NCBI GenBank assembly: GCA_964510955.1
Contig: CAZEDW010000012.1
Location: forward strand, 28,407 to 92,406
Length of the DNA stretch: 64,000 nt
From: JAFLCM01 sp964510955
GTDB taxonomy: Bacteria > Planctomycetota > Phycisphaerae > Phycisphaerales > UBA1924
Reading direction: 5' to 3'
Shown here: positions 1-10,409 of the stretch, piece after piece
How positions within the stretch are numbered: position 1 is the stretch's first letter
Layout of the letters: every line of letters starts with the position of its first letter
Notes under the pieces: generated by a model
What the model saw: only the letters and a program-made list of their open reading frames with translations
Databases searched by the model: none
Told to the model about the DNA's origin: nothing
Translations under genes and position numbers: made by a program

Positions 1-696
<696 letters not shown>

Positions 697-976
697 AGCG
701 AAACGATGACTCCGTGCCCCCTCCGGATCAACCTGCGCGCACGGCGCGGCCGGGTGAGGGCGTCTGGGCCTGAAAAGGCCCGATGAGATGAGGAACAGCA
801 GCGGCCGGTTCGGTCCGTGAAGTTCCGGGGCGGCGCAGCACCCGCGACATGCGGGGCGCGGCCAGCGAGTTCCCGGGGGTGCGTTCCGCCCGTGCCCGAG
901 AGAGGGGCACGGCGGGTCCGAGGCCACTGGCAGAGACACAAGGATAGGCGCGTCGAGGCGGGCTCGCACAGCCGCC

Positions 977-1741
977 TCAGACACCAGCCGCCGAGGCGTT
1001 TGAACGCAGGTGTTCAGGGCTCAGGGTGCCCACCACGACGCTCGACACGCCCGGAACGCCCAGCGCGTATGACAGAGCCTTGCCGGGCGCCTCGGCGTGC
1101 CCGCTCTGCAGCGCTTTCTTGACCAGTACACCAACGCCGTTCCGTCGGGCTGCCTCGACCGCCGGGAGGTCGGCCGCGTAACCGGCGTTGATCGTGAGCA
1201 TCACGACATCGAGCGTGCCGGCAGCGAGCAGCGCGCCGGCGGGCGTCTTGGTGCTAGCCCCGATCGCGCGGACTTTGCCCTGCGCCTTGAGCCGGCGCAG
1301 CGACTCCACCGCCCCGCCGCTCAGCATGGCCTCTTCGTCTTCGCCGCCCGAGTGCAGCAGGACCACGTCGAGCCGGTCGGTGCGGAGGCGCCGGAGCGAG
1401 CGTTCGACACTCGCGGTTACGGCGGCAGCGGAAAAGTCGAAACGCGACTGGCCGTTCTCGAACTCCTCCCCCGCCTTGGTGCAGAGCACCCAACGGTCGC
1501 GCCCGCCCGCGGCTGGGAGAAGGGCGCCGAGCCGCTCCTCGCTGACGCCGTAGGCGGGGGCGGTGTCCAAAAGGGTTATCCCCAACTCGACCGCGGCCTG
1601 GAGCAGCGCCAGCGCGGCCTGGTCCGTCGGAAGGTCGAAGCTCCCTGGATACTTCACCCCTTGGGTCCGCCCCAGCTTGACCGTCCCCAGCCCGATCGGG
1701 CTGACCTGGACGCCGGAAGTTCCCAAGGGTCGGGGCTGCAT
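977..1741 (-). CDS. Aldo/keto reductase family oxidoreductase
   Basis: 254 residues, a single (beta/alpha)8 aldo/keto reductase domain using NAD(P)H. The AKR tetrad is visible: Asp and Tyr in DTAPAYG, Lys in CTKAGEE, His in LLHSGG. The C-terminal cofactor-loop region (GVPGVSSVVVGTLSPEH) is also typical. The frame is open further upstream, but family homology begins at MQPRPLGTSGVQVSPIGLG, so the ATG at 1741 was chosen. It is somewhat shorter than many AKRs (about 280-320 residues), with compact loops. The substrate cannot be told from sequence. It stands alone, 280 bp upstream of the helicase on the same strand. Confidence 0.9.
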   Translation of the reverse strand: MQPRPLGTSGVQVSPIGLGTVKLGRTQGVKYPGSFDLPTDQAALALLQAAVELGITLLDTAPAYGVSEERLGALLPAAGGRDRWVLCTKAGEEFENGQSRFDFSAAAVTASVERSLRRLRTDRLDVVLLHSGGEDEEAMLSGGAVESLRRLKAQGKVRAIGASTKTPAGALLAAGTLDVVMLTINAGYAADLPAVEAARRNGVGVLVKKALQSGHAEAPGKALSYALGVPGVSSVVVGTLSPEHLRSNASAAGV

Positions 1742-2238
1742 GGCGGGAGGGTATGGGGGCCTGGGCCGATCCGGGGCAGTTGGGCCGGGCATGAGCACCT
1801 TGACCCTTCGACCCAAACGAATTACGATCCTCCCATCGAGCCCTTGGCTCTTCAACCCGGCCCGCCCGAGCACTTGATTGGGCGGCCGCTTCACCCGGGA
1901 CGCGACCTTTTCCAATCGCGGCCCCGGGCGCGTGGTTTAGAGACCCCGCGATAGATTGATCGGATTGACTCACCCCTTTGGGCACCGCCCGTTCGAGACG
2001 AACCGGGCACGCTCGTTTCGGACCCGCTCCGCATGATCCTCCCGTTCACAACCCTGCTTCGGCGACGACCGCGACCGGCGGCGTTGTTGGGGTGCGCGGG
2101 CCGAGCTGCCAGAGGCTGAGTTTTTTCGATCCATCTTGAAGCGACCGATCCCATGCGCTCGGCCCGTGCCGGCACGTCTGTGTCTTGTCCTGCGACGCGC
2201 GACGCCGCGCCGTGGGGCCGAGAAGCAAGGATCGACCG
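1742..2238. other. Intergenic region between divergent aldo/keto reductase and rny
   Basis: About 500 bp separate two divergent genes, so it must hold both promoters. No RNA gene, tandem repeat or convincing protein-coding frame was recognised. A T-run (tttttt) near 2122 stands out in otherwise GC-rich sequence. The Shine-Dalgarno AAGGA at 2227-2231 belongs to rny. Confidence 0.5.
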
Positions 2239-3837
2239 ATGCTCGCCTTCATCGAACCACTCATGACCCTCGCCGACATGGACACGACCGCCTGGCTGGC
2301 GATCGCGCTGGCGTTCATCGTCGGCCTGGTGCTGGGCCCGCTCGCCCTGCGCCTGGTGACCGGCCAATCGATCAAGAAGGCCCGCGCCCAGGCGGAGGAA
2401 CTTGTTCGGGTGGCGCAGGAGCAGTCCAGGACCACGGCGCAGAAGGCCGAGGTGGACGCCCAGAAGGCCGTCATCGCCGCCCGCGAGAAGGCCGAGAAGG
2501 AGGCCCAGTCGGCCCGCGAGGAAATCCGCGAGACCGAGCGCCGACTGGCCAAGAAGGAAGACGCGATCGACCGCAAGGAGCAGCAGCTCACTTCGAAGGA
2601 AGAGCAGCTCGAGAAGGGCCTGGAGGGCGTCAAGCAGCGCGAGACCAGGCTCTCGTCGCGCGAGGTCGAGATCGATTCGCTGATCGCCCGCCAGAAGGAA
2701 GAGCTCCTCCGCGTCACCGGCCTGAGCCTGGAGCAGGCCAAGGCCATGCTGTTGGAGAAGGTGGAAGACGACGCCCGCCACGAGGCGGCGGTGATCGTCC
2801 GCGACATCGGCGAGAAGGCCCAGACCGAAGCCAAGGAAAAGGCCCGCGAGATCACGCTGATGGCCGTGCAGCGCTACGCCGCCGAGCACGCGGCCGAGGG
2901 CACCGTCCGCTCAATTCCCATCCCGTCTGACGACATCAAGGGCCGCATCATCGGGCGCGAGGGCCGCAACATCCGCGCCATCGAGAAGGCCACCGGCGTG
3001 GACCTGATCGTGGATGACACGCCGGGGGTCATCGTCGTGTCGTGCTTTGACAAGGTGCGCCAGCAGGTCGCCGCCGAGGCACTGATGAAGCTGATCGAAG
3101 ACGGTCGCATCCACCCGGCCCGCATCGAAGAAGTGGTCGCGCAGGTGCAGAAGGACATGGAGGAGCGCATCGGCAAGTACGGGCGCGACGCCGTCATGGA
3201 AGTGAAGATCAAGGGCGTCCACCCCAAGATCGTCGAGGCGATGGGCCGCCTGCAGTTCCGCACCAGCTTCGGACAGAACATCCTGCGCCACTCGATCGAG
3301 GTCGCGTACATCTGCCAGATCATCGCCGATCAGCTCGGCCTCAAGGGCGACATCGCCCGCCGCTGCGGCTTCCTGCACGACATCGGCAAGGCCATGGACC
3401 ACGAGATGGAGGGCGGCCACCCCAAGATCGGCATGGACTTCGCCGCGCAGTTCGGCGAGAAGGAGCCGGTGCTGAACGCGATCGGCGGTCACCACGCCGA
3501 CATCCCGTCGACGAGCTTCTACACCCCGATCGTCATGGCCGCCGACGCGATCAGCGGGGCGCGCCCCGGGGCGCGGCGTGAGAGTTTGGAGCGGTACATC
3601 CAGCGGCTTGAACAGCTCCAAGACATCGCCCTGAGCTTCGGCGGCGTCAACGAGGCCTACGCCATCCAGGCCGGCCGCGAGGTGCGCGTGATGGTGGACG
3701 CCAAGCGCGTGGGGGACGATGAGGCGTACTTCATCGCCAAGAAGATCGCCGAGCGCGTGAGCGCGGAGATGACGTTCCCGGGGGAGATCAAGGTGACGGT
3801 TTTGCGGGAGACTCGGGCGGTGGAGGTGGCGAGGTAG
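2239..3837 (+). CDS. rny: Ribonuclease Y
   Basis: 532 residues, close to the usual 510-530 of RNase Y, the membrane-anchored endoribonuclease that starts mRNA decay in many bacteria. It has an N-terminal membrane helix (about residues 12-34), a long charged coiled coil rich in K, E and R (about 40-190), a KH RNA-binding domain (GRIIGREGRNIRAIEKATG, near 235) and an HD domain with ILRHSIEVA and LHDIGKAMDHE (about 348-385). The ATG at 2239 was chosen because AAGGA lies 7 bases upstream and the membrane helix follows directly. A YmdB-type phosphodiesterase, the usual chromosomal neighbour of rny in Bacillus, is in this window at 56406 rather than next door. A stem-loop follows 28 bases after the stop. 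Confidence 0.97.
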   Translation: MLAFIEPLMTLADMDTTAWLAIALAFIVGLVLGPLALRLVTGQSIKKARAQAEELVRVAQEQSRTTAQKAEVDAQKAVIAAREKAEKEAQSAREEIRETERRLAKKEDAIDRKEQQLTSKEEQLEKGLEGVKQRETRLSSREVEIDSLIARQKEELLRVTGLSLEQAKAMLLEKVEDDARHEAAVIVRDIGEKAQTEAKEKAREITLMAVQRYAAEHAAEGTVRSIPIPSDDIKGRIIGREGRNIRAIEKATGVDLIVDDTPGVIVVSCFDKVRQQVAAEALMKLIEDGRIHPARIEEVVAQVQKDMEERIGKYGRDAVMEVKIKGVHPKIVEAMGRLQFRTSFGQNILRHSIEVAYICQIIADQLGLKGDIARRCGFLHDIGKAMDHEMEGGHPKIGMDFAAQFGEKEPVLNAIGGHHADIPSTSFYTPIVMAADAISGARPGARRESLERYIQRLEQLQDIALSFGGVNEAYAIQAGREVRVMVDAKRVGDDEAYFIAKKIAERVSAEMTFPGEIKVTVLRETRAVEVAR

Positions 3838-4235
3838 GGGTCGACTTGGGGGAAGTTCGGGTGGCATGCTCTCGTCCGCGAGAGCATGAGTTTGACGCCA
3901 GCCCGAGCGTGGGAAATTCTCTCGTAGACGAGTGCATGCCACTCGCCGCCTCCTCGCCCCAATGGGGCGCAGGTCTGCAGCCGCTGGTGGAGCAAGTCAT
4001 CGAACGGAACCCGTGGAGGACTCGATCATGATCCCGCCCCGGCGGGGCGGAGGAACATGATTGACTCACGGGCCGCGCGCTGTCCGATGTGCACGACTCC
4101 TCTGCCCCGCCGGGCCAGATTGAAGAGAGGAGCCCCTTCCACGGGTTCCGCGACGCTCAGAGCAGCGTCGCTCCACCCGCGGCTACAGCCCGTGACCACT
4201 CCGGGGTCGAGCGACACGCCACCCCAATCGCTCGC
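3838..4235. other. Repeat-rich convergent intergenic region
   Basis: Lies between the 3' ends of rny and a minus-strand secreted protein. It holds two related CTCTCG hairpins in opposite orientation (3861-3888 and 3909-3940) and GC-rich palindromes such as CCCCGCC near 4035. No protein-coding frame with recognisable content was seen. Confidence 0.5.
3865..3888 (+). terminator. Stem-loop after rny, possible terminator or REP-like unit
   Basis: Perfect 10-bp inverted repeat (CATGCTCTCG, loop TCCG, CGAGAGCATG) starting 28 bases after the rny stop. It is followed by AGTTTGACG, a poor U-tract, so a transcript-stabilising hairpin is as likely as intrinsic termination. A related copy in inverted orientation lies at about 3913-3938, and a shorter relative at 37500-37517, so it is probably a dispersed repeat. 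Confidence 0.5.
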
Positions 4236-6185
4236 TCACGGGGGCGGCAGGCACAGGGCGCCGAAGCGGCGCAGGAACTGGACGAGGTCGGCGGTGTCGA
4301 TGAAGCCGCTGGGGGCCATGTCGTACGCCGAGCACGGCGTGGCGTTGGTGCCGAACCGCAGGAGCAACTGCACGAGGTCGGCGGTATCAATGCGGTTGTC
4401 AACGTTGAAGTCCCCGGGGCAGTACAGGCTGGAGGTGAAGGTGCCGGTGTAATGGCTGACGGGGCTGCACAGCACCGACGAGTCGTTGAGGGCGACGCCG
4501 AGGAAGTAGCTGCCGGGAAGGAGCGTCGCAGAGACGCAGTTGGGCTCGCACTGCTCCAGGAACGCGGCGGCGTAGATGATCGGGCTCCCCTCGCAGAACG
4601 GGTTGGCGGTGATCGCGATCTGGGCCCGCTCGGGCGAGACGACGCACCAGTTCACGTTCATCACGGCGTCGATGGTGAAGGCGTACAGGTCCACGTCCGG
4701 GCTGTTGCCGATCTGCGAGAAGGTGCCGCAGATATTGGCGCCGGTGCAGCTCACGGGCTGGCCCTGGGTGCAGGCGCCGTTGAAGTTGAACCCGCAGGTC
4801 TCATTCTCGATCACCGCGCCGCTCGGGCAGGTGGCGCAGTCGGGGCTGCACTCCAGGAGCAGCGAGTACGGGCCGGCGGTAAGCGCCGTCCAGGCTGCCA
4901 GCTGGATGTAGTACGTGGCCCCGGGCGTCAGTGTGTTCACCTGGATCTGCGAGAGGAACGTCGCCGCGTAGTCGTCGTTGCAGGCCACCTGCACCAGCGA
5001 CCCGCACGTCCCGGAGTACAGGGCCAGGAGCGTGTCGTTGGCGTTGCCGCCGAGGTAGCCCGACGTGATGCGCACCGAGTTGGAAGAGGCCACGAACTTG
5101 AACCACGCCGAGTTCACCCCGGGGCCGGGCGCGCCGCCCCCGTCACGGCACGGGAAGATCGGGTCGCCGGGGCTGCTGGTGGTGAGCGAAAGGTCGGCGA
5201 CGATCTGCGAGTTGCACGCCAGGGTCGGGGCCGAGGCGCAGTCGTCGTAGTCCGGGCGGCAGTCCAGGTTCAGCGAGTAGACGCCGATCTCCGAGGCGTC
5301 GTAGCCCGCGAGCTGGACGTAGTAGGTCTGCCCGACGTTCAGGCTGAACAGCTCGACGCGCGAGGTGAAACCGGCGCCGAAGTCGTCGTTGCACCCCACC
5401 TGCGAGAGCGACCCGCATTGGCCGGAGTACACCGCCAGCAGGGTGTCGTTGGCTGCCCCGCCGCTGACGACACCGGTCGTGAGCACCGCGTGGGTCGTGG
5501 TCGGGACGAAGGTGTACCAGAGGGTGTTCACGCCGCGCGCGGCGCTGGGGTTGCGGCAGGTGAACGCAGGGTCGGCGGGGTTGCTGGTGCCGGTCGCGAG
5601 ATCCGCGTTGATGGTGGCGTTACACGACAGCGGGAAGGCGCCGGCGCATTCGTCGTTGGAGTTGAAGTCCAGGGTGATCTGGTTCGCGCCCCCGCCGGAG
5701 TTGGTGCCGACGCTCCCGACCTTGAAGAAGTACGCGACGCCCGGCTCGACGGGGAAGACAATCGTGTCGGAGAGGTTCGGGTCGCCGTTCGCCGAGCAGC
5801 CCAGTTCGGTCAACGATCCGCAGGTGCCGCGGTAGGCGGTGACGATGACGTCGTAGGGGGCGATGTCCCGGAACCTGGCGATGCCGTAGCTGGTGGCGGT
5901 CCACTTGTACCAGACCGAGTTCTGCATGGTTGTGGCGCCGAACGAGTTGCACGCCCCCGGCGGGATGTCGGGCGTCGCGGTGGTCGTGTCGATGCTCGTG
6001 GCGAAGGGCACCGCCGCGATGACCTGGGCGCTGGCGCACGAGTCGTTGGAGGGAAGCAGAAGCAGCGACCCGCCCTGCTGCCCCGCTTCGTTCGGACCTT
6101 GGGCGACTTGGGACTGCGCCAGCGCCGCGCCCGAAACCGCGACAACGATGGCGAGGGTCGACACAACAGACTTTGATTTCGACAT
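4236..6185 (-). CDS. Secreted repeat protein with C-terminal dockerin-like tail
   Basis: 649 residues. A signal peptide (MSKSKSVVSTLAIVVAVSGA, cut near ALAQSQ) follows an ATG at 6185 that has GAGAG upstream. The body is four to five repeats of about 110-130 residues, each with a Cys-rich start (NDECAGAFPLSC, YDDCASAPTLAC), a VWYKW/LWYTF/AWFKF strand, a TLLAVYSGQCGSL strand and a YYVQLAGY strand. This resembles bacterial pre-peptidase C-terminal-like beta-sandwich domains. The end holds two dockerin-like motifs, DFNVDNRIDTADLVQLL and a degenerate second (SGFIDTADLVQFLRRFG), with Cys residues before and after. Function is probably extracellular and structural or binding; no catalytic motif was seen. 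Confidence 0.85.
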   Translation of the reverse strand: MSKSKSVVSTLAIVVAVSGAALAQSQVAQGPNEAGQQGGSLLLLPSNDSCASAQVIAAVPFATSIDTTTATPDIPPGACNSFGATTMQNSVWYKWTATSYGIARFRDIAPYDVIVTAYRGTCGSLTELGCSANGDPNLSDTIVFPVEPGVAYFFKVGSVGTNSGGGANQITLDFNSNDECAGAFPLSCNATINADLATGTSNPADPAFTCRNPSAARGVNTLWYTFVPTTTHAVLTTGVVSGGAANDTLLAVYSGQCGSLSQVGCNDDFGAGFTSRVELFSLNVGQTYYVQLAGYDASEIGVYSLNLDCRPDYDDCASAPTLACNSQIVADLSLTTSSPGDPIFPCRDGGGAPGPGVNSAWFKFVASSNSVRITSGYLGGNANDTLLALYSGTCGSLVQVACNDDYAATFLSQIQVNTLTPGATYYIQLAAWTALTAGPYSLLLECSPDCATCPSGAVIENETCGFNFNGACTQGQPVSCTGANICGTFSQIGNSPDVDLYAFTIDAVMNVNWCVVSPERAQIAITANPFCEGSPIIYAAAFLEQCEPNCVSATLLPGSYFLGVALNDSSVLCSPVSHYTGTFTSSLYCPGDFNVDNRIDTADLVQLLLRFGTNATPCSAYDMAPSGFIDTADLVQFLRRFGALCLPPP

Positions 6186-6552
6186 GATCAACTCTCTCGG
6201 CGCACGCAGACCAAACCGGCCAAACCGCGAACGGCCGACGAGGCCGCCCGCCAGCAGTATGGCGATCCGGCGTCCCGCGCCAATAAGAATCTGCACGCCG
6301 AGGCGCATTTTGTGCAAAGGAGCCAGGATCACGTTCTTCTCGGAACCTGGGGCCGCTCCGTACCCCGACCATGAGCGCCCTCGCCCTGCGGTTGCGGCGT
6401 GAGGAGTGACGCCGCTTTGGCCAGGACTCGGAACCGTTCAGACGAACCATCGCCTCCCCGGTTGTCTCCGTGGGAGGAAAAACGCATGGCTCACGCCGGG
6501 CACGGCGCGCTTGTCGTGGTGGGCGCCGGCTCGTTTGCCGCCCCGTTTCTGC
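6186..6552. other. Intergenic region upstream of the secreted repeat protein
   Basis: 367 bp between two same-strand secreted-protein genes. It should carry the promoter of the gene ending at 4236. Apart from the Shine-Dalgarno just before 6185, no repeat, RNA or clear promoter was recognised. Confidence 0.4.
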
Positions 6553-7380
6553 TCAGGGGCAGGAAGTGCCGAACGCGCCGAGGATGATCGTGAGGTCGAG
6601 GGTGTTGACGACGCCGTCGTTGTTGAGGTCGCCGTTGGTCCCTGGCGTCACGGTGTGGCCGAAGTTGCCGAGCACGACGGTGAGGTCCGCGGTGTTGACG
6701 ACGCCGTCACCGTTGAAGTCTGAGGGGCAGGCGGGCGGGACGAAAGTGACGGAGGTGACGGGGACATCGACCACCCAGGTGCCGCCGGGGCCGCTGGTGT
6801 AGTTGGCATTGAGGGTGAAGTCCTGCTGCATGACGGCGCCGGGGAAGAAGCCGGCGGTCCAGGTGAAGCCTGAGCCGCCGCTGTTGGCGGTGAGGCCGGT
6901 CCACGGCGGCGAGTCGATGCCGTTGACCAGGGTCATGGGGATGCTCGAGAGCGACCCGCCGACGAATCCGCTGCCGGCGAAGAAGCGCCAACTGGAACTG
7001 ACGGTACCGCTGGCGGCGCCGAAGGTGCCGGGCGGCGGCGCGGAGAAGCCCGTCAGCACGGTGTTGGTCATCAGCCCAGAGCCGCTGAACGCGGGGTCGA
7101 TGCGGCGGATGACGCTCCAGCTCACCAGGTTGCCGGAGACCGGACCCGGGGGGATCGTGATCGTCACCTGGCCGGCGACGGTGAAGCCGTTGGGAAGAGG
7201 CGTCAGCACCAGCGTATTGCCGGTGACGGTGCCCATGGTGCTGGTGGGGTTGACGAAAAACGTCGGCGGCGGGTTGGACGGGGCGAACTGTGCGTTGGCC
7301 GAGCCGGCGCAGGCGGCGAGGGCGAGGGCGAGGCGGGCGCTCAGGGTCGCGGGAGTGGTGAAGCGCGTGAATCGACGCAT
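6553..7380 (-). CDS. Secreted protein with C-terminal dockerin-like tail, function unknown
   Basis: 275 residues. The ATG at 7380 has AAGGAG 7 bases upstream and begins a signal peptide (MRRFTRFTTPATLSARLALA, cut near GSANAQ). The body is Gly, Thr and Pro rich with many beta strands and no recognised catalytic motif. The last 55 residues are a tandem dockerin-like pair (DFNGDGVVNTADLTVVLGNF and DLNNDGVVNTLDLTIILGAF), preceded by CPS and ending FGTSCP. The Asp/Asn spacing fits Ca2+ binding. It follows the same pattern as the neighbours at 4236 and 7711 and is probably exported and held at the cell surface through this tail. Confidence 0.82.
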   Translation of the reverse strand: MRRFTRFTTPATLSARLALALAACAGSANAQFAPSNPPPTFFVNPTSTMGTVTGNTLVLTPLPNGFTVAGQVTITIPPGPVSGNLVSWSVIRRIDPAFSGSGLMTNTVLTGFSAPPPGTFGAASGTVSSSWRFFAGSGFVGGSLSSIPMTLVNGIDSPPWTGLTANSGGSGFTWTAGFFPGAVMQQDFTLNANYTSGPGGTWVVDVPVTSVTFVPPACPSDFNGDGVVNTADLTVVLGNFGHTVTPGTNGDLNNDGVVNTLDLTIILGAFGTSCP

Positions 7381-7710
7381 GGGGTCGCTCCTTGGAACGG
7401 GTACAGCCGGGGACGTGGTGGGCGCGGCACCGCCTCGGCGGGGACGCCCGGCGATGCCGGGAAACGCGTCCGCCGCCGAAAGAGTTGCGGAAGGGGGGGT
7501 GGTTCTTGCAGCGGGGGTGCCGATTTCTTTGTCACGGTTTGAGCGTACGGCCGGGTGCCGGGTGCCTCGCAGCATCACCAGAACCCAGAAAACAGTGGCA
7601 GGCACCGCGCACACACCTCTCGGGAATTTCTCTTTGTGCCGCGTGCCCTGAAAAGTACACTGCCGCGGTTAGCCGCGATTAGCCGCGGAGGCGATGCAAA
7701 GGAGATACCG
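7381..7710. other. Divergent intergenic region between two dockerin-tailed protein genes
   Basis: 330 bp separating the minus-strand gene starting at 7380 from the plus-strand gene starting at 7711. It holds the candidate plus promoter (7634-7661), the TTAGCCGCG direct repeat and the Shine-Dalgarno AAAGGAGA (7698-7705). Nothing else was recognised. Confidence 0.45.
7634..7661 (+). promoter_or_regulatory. Candidate promoter TTGTGC-N16-TACACT
   Basis: A -35-like TTGTGC (7634-7639) and -10-like TACACT (7656-7661), 16 bases apart, about 50 bases before the start at 7711. The spacing and -10 match the candidate before the pentaheme cytochrome (30154-30181). The putative 5' leader holds a 10-base direct repeat, TTAGCCGCG at 7669-7677 and 7679-7687. 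No expression evidence is available. Confidence 0.4.
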
Positions 7711-10071
7711 ATGCCACGGGACGCACTGGCCGCCGAGACCCTGTTCCGCTTTGGCCTGTCGAAATCGACGTCCTGCGACCCTGGCCAAGCCGTCGCGCCT
7801 GTTCACGCGCCCGTGCCTCATCGGATCGGCGACGCAGCGCGTCGCGCCTCGGCCATCATCGTGGCGCTTGCAACCTTCAACTCGGCTCAGGCGCAGTCGA
7901 CGCTGGCGATCATGTCGCAGGATACCCCTTACACATCCGGCCAGGACATCATCATTGACACGGGCGTTGCCCGTTGCATTCACTTCTGCCCGATCGAGAG
8001 CTTTGACGACCCGCCCATCTGCATGCCGTTCTATTCGACGGTGCTGTTGATCCCGGAGGAGGCCTTTACCGGCGGCGTCATGAGCCTGTTCGCCGCGGCC
8101 GCGACGTTCCCGCCCGCGATTGCAATCCAACCGTCACCCACAGCGCCATTCTTGGACCTTCACATCGGAACGGTCGCCTCCGCGAACCGGGTGGGTGCCG
8201 GGCTGGTCGGACCCGGCAACTACTGGGTCGTCTACAACGAGTGCGGCGATGGGGTCTTCAATCCGCTGTGGGACAGCGCCCCGGCCTTTGTGAGGGTGTC
8301 TATCCCCGGCTATCCGGACGTTCACAATCACTTCAAGTCGTACCACGCGGCACCCGCTCCGGCGCTCGGGGAGACTCAGGCCCCGGCGGCCATGTGGACC
8401 ATGCGGCGCGGCGATGAGACGGGCCCGTTGCTGGTCGGGGCGCCGGCCCTGCCGGGCGGCACGGCCGGCGTTTGGGCGGCGGACGACACGGGCACTCTCC
8501 CGGCCTTTGGTCCGTCGGCTTCGCCGGTTGATGTCTTGAACCAGTTTCCCAGCGCCCGCGCCGCGTCGTTCAATGGCGTCGCGGTTCGACCCGGCGCGTC
8601 CGCTTCGGAGGGCGCCGCGCTGGTGTTCCGGCCGCAGAAGCCCGGACGGCTCACCAGCTTCGAGCTGCTCGCCGAGGTGCTGTCCAATGCCGGTGACGGC
8701 GTGCAGGTAAGCGTTGTGCTGAGAACCGACGGAGGAAGGGATCGCACGCTGGTCGCCCCGTTCACGGTTCAGCCGACGCCGAGCGGCCACTACTACGTTC
8801 AGGCATCGCTCGATCCAGCCATCGATCTCTGCACCTGTGACTCGGTTGCGATCCGAGTTCTTGCAGGCACCACGAATCTCGGCGATGACGCCAACATTGG
8901 CATGACGCTTGGCATCGCCCCACCGACATCCTGGAGTTCGCCGCACCGAATCGATTTCAACAACCTAACGCCCGGTTCGATCTCCGGGCAGGACGGGTGG
9001 TATTCGCCCGCCGGTAGTCCTCCGTCGCTGACTGTTTCGGCGGGCAGTGGATTTGACGGTTCAAACACGCTCTCAAGAACCACGCCTACCAACGTCGGAA
9101 GTACTGAACTCCGCAACCTGCCTCACACGTTCTCATATGGAGGTCCCAACGCTACTTGGACAATGCGCGGGAGGGTGGTTGGAGGCGCCGGTGAAGTTCG
9201 AATCTCCATGTATGGCCTGGATAGTTCCGGATCGCAGTTCATTGCCTTTGGCATCGGCGAAGAGTTTCCGGGGTTGCGCACGCTACTCTGGGGGACGACC
9301 ACCGGGGACCGTGGCGGCGACCTTTTGATTGAGGGTCACTGGTACGAAGTACAGGCGTTTGTCGATCTGACCGTGCCGATGGCACATGTGACCCTTCGAT
9401 ACAGGGACCTGACCCTCGGTGAATCGCAGTTCACCACGGACAGTGTGCTGACCAATGTACCGATGGCACTGGTGCCCGCGAATGGTTCATTCAATTTTAC
9501 GCGGTTGTTCGCGAGGATGGACAACGGACCCGGGTGCTGCCCCCAGAACTACCTGGATGACATCTCGTTTCCTGATCCTTCGGTCACTTCGATCACTTCG
9601 CAGCCCCAGGCCGGCCCCGCTTGCCTCGGCGGCGTGGCCACGTTGACAGTGGCTGGAGACAGCCTCGGGCGGCTGTCGTTCCAATGGCAAGCCGAAGAGC
9701 TGCCTGTCGGATCGAACCGCTGGCTGGACCTGCACAACGGAATCCTCCCGGGCAGCTCGGCCGTCGTTGACGGCGCGGGCAGTGCGCAGATCGCGATCTC
9801 GGGCCTCGATTCGGCCGCGATGAACCGCAGGTTGCGGTGCCAGGTGATTAACTCGTGCACGATTGTCGAGTCGGACGCCGTGTCGCTGGTGGTCTTGCCT
9901 GATCTGAACGGCGACGCGATGATCACCACCGCGGATCTGACGCTGCTGCTCGTACGCTTCGGTCAGACGGTGCCGCCGGGCTCGGTCGGCGATATCAATG
10001 CCGACGGCGTTGTCAATACGGCCGACCTGACGCGGCTGCTCGTAGCATTCGGGCGATCCTGCAGCGGTTGA
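7711..10071 (+). CDS. Large secreted protein with C-terminal dockerin-like tail
   Basis: 786 residues. The ATG at 7711 was chosen because AAAGGAGA lies about 6 bases upstream. The N-terminus is long for a signal peptide: a hydrophobic core (ASAIIVALATFNSAQAQS) lies at about residues 48-65, ending in a clear AQAQ cleavage site, so a more internal start is possible. The middle (about 420-620) resembles a concanavalin-like beta-sandwich. Residues 640-730 look Ig-like (FQWQAEELPVG ... RLRCQVINSC). The C-terminus is a dockerin-like pair (DLNGDAMITTADLTLLLVRF, DINADGVVNTADLTRLLVAF) ending FGRSCSG. Unlike its relatives it lacks the Cys just before the first motif. No enzyme signature was recognised; a surface binding or structural role is inferred. 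Confidence 0.8.
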   Translation: MPRDALAAETLFRFGLSKSTSCDPGQAVAPVHAPVPHRIGDAARRASAIIVALATFNSAQAQSTLAIMSQDTPYTSGQDIIIDTGVARCIHFCPIESFDDPPICMPFYSTVLLIPEEAFTGGVMSLFAAAATFPPAIAIQPSPTAPFLDLHIGTVASANRVGAGLVGPGNYWVVYNECGDGVFNPLWDSAPAFVRVSIPGYPDVHNHFKSYHAAPAPALGETQAPAAMWTMRRGDETGPLLVGAPALPGGTAGVWAADDTGTLPAFGPSASPVDVLNQFPSARAASFNGVAVRPGASASEGAALVFRPQKPGRLTSFELLAEVLSNAGDGVQVSVVLRTDGGRDRTLVAPFTVQPTPSGHYYVQASLDPAIDLCTCDSVAIRVLAGTTNLGDDANIGMTLGIAPPTSWSSPHRIDFNNLTPGSISGQDGWYSPAGSPPSLTVSAGSGFDGSNTLSRTTPTNVGSTELRNLPHTFSYGGPNATWTMRGRVVGGAGEVRISMYGLDSSGSQFIAFGIGEEFPGLRTLLWGTTTGDRGGDLLIEGHWYEVQAFVDLTVPMAHVTLRYRDLTLGESQFTTDSVLTNVPMALVPANGSFNFTRLFARMDNGPGCCPQNYLDDISFPDPSVTSITSQPQAGPACLGGVATLTVAGDSLGRLSFQWQAEELPVGSNRWLDLHNGILPGSSAVVDGAGSAQIAISGLDSAAMNRRLRCQVINSCTIVESDAVSLVVLPDLNGDAMITTADLTLLLVRFGQTVPPGSVGDINADGVVNTADLTRLLVAFGRSCSG

Positions 10072-10409
10072 TCAGGGTCCTGCACGCCCGCGAACCCGGC
10101 GGGGGGAGCCGGGGCGAACCGGGCGATTCTCCGTGTGTGCCAACCCCGAGCTACATAGGCGGATTGCTAGTCGGTATGCCACTGTGGCCCTGATCGTCTG
10201 GAAGAGGGTGCTCATTCCCCGCGTGGCAAGGGTCTTGTTTGGCGCAGGACATCTCCGTTGAGCGTCCCGGGCGCCCTCCCGCCGTGAGTTGTACTCCGAT
10301 GTTGCGGCTCAGTAGTGAAAGACGCACTAACGGGTACGGGACATTGGCACACGACGGGTGCTCATAGACCCACGGCGAGACTGAGAGGGTTCGTCGCCGG
10401 ACGTTCGGG
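10072..10409. other. Convergent intergenic region
   Basis: 338 bp between two convergent genes. A CCCGGC/GCCGGG stem (10095-10113) just after the plus-strand gene lacks a T-run. No coding frame, RNA gene or repeat was recognised. Confidence 0.4.

Noticed and set aside
890..912. Hairpin CCGTGCCC/GGGCACGG as terminator of the aldo/keto reductase gene
   Set aside because: The stem is good but no T-run follows on the minus strand, and it lies 65 bases from the stop, so function is doubtful.
4089..6176. Long plus-strand open frame antisense to the secreted repeat protein
   Set aside because: No signal peptide or motif; the minus strand has signal peptide, repeats and dockerin-like tail.
9180..9210. 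tRNA-like GTTCGAATC sequence
   Set aside because: It lies inside a coding sequence and no cloverleaf arms surround it.
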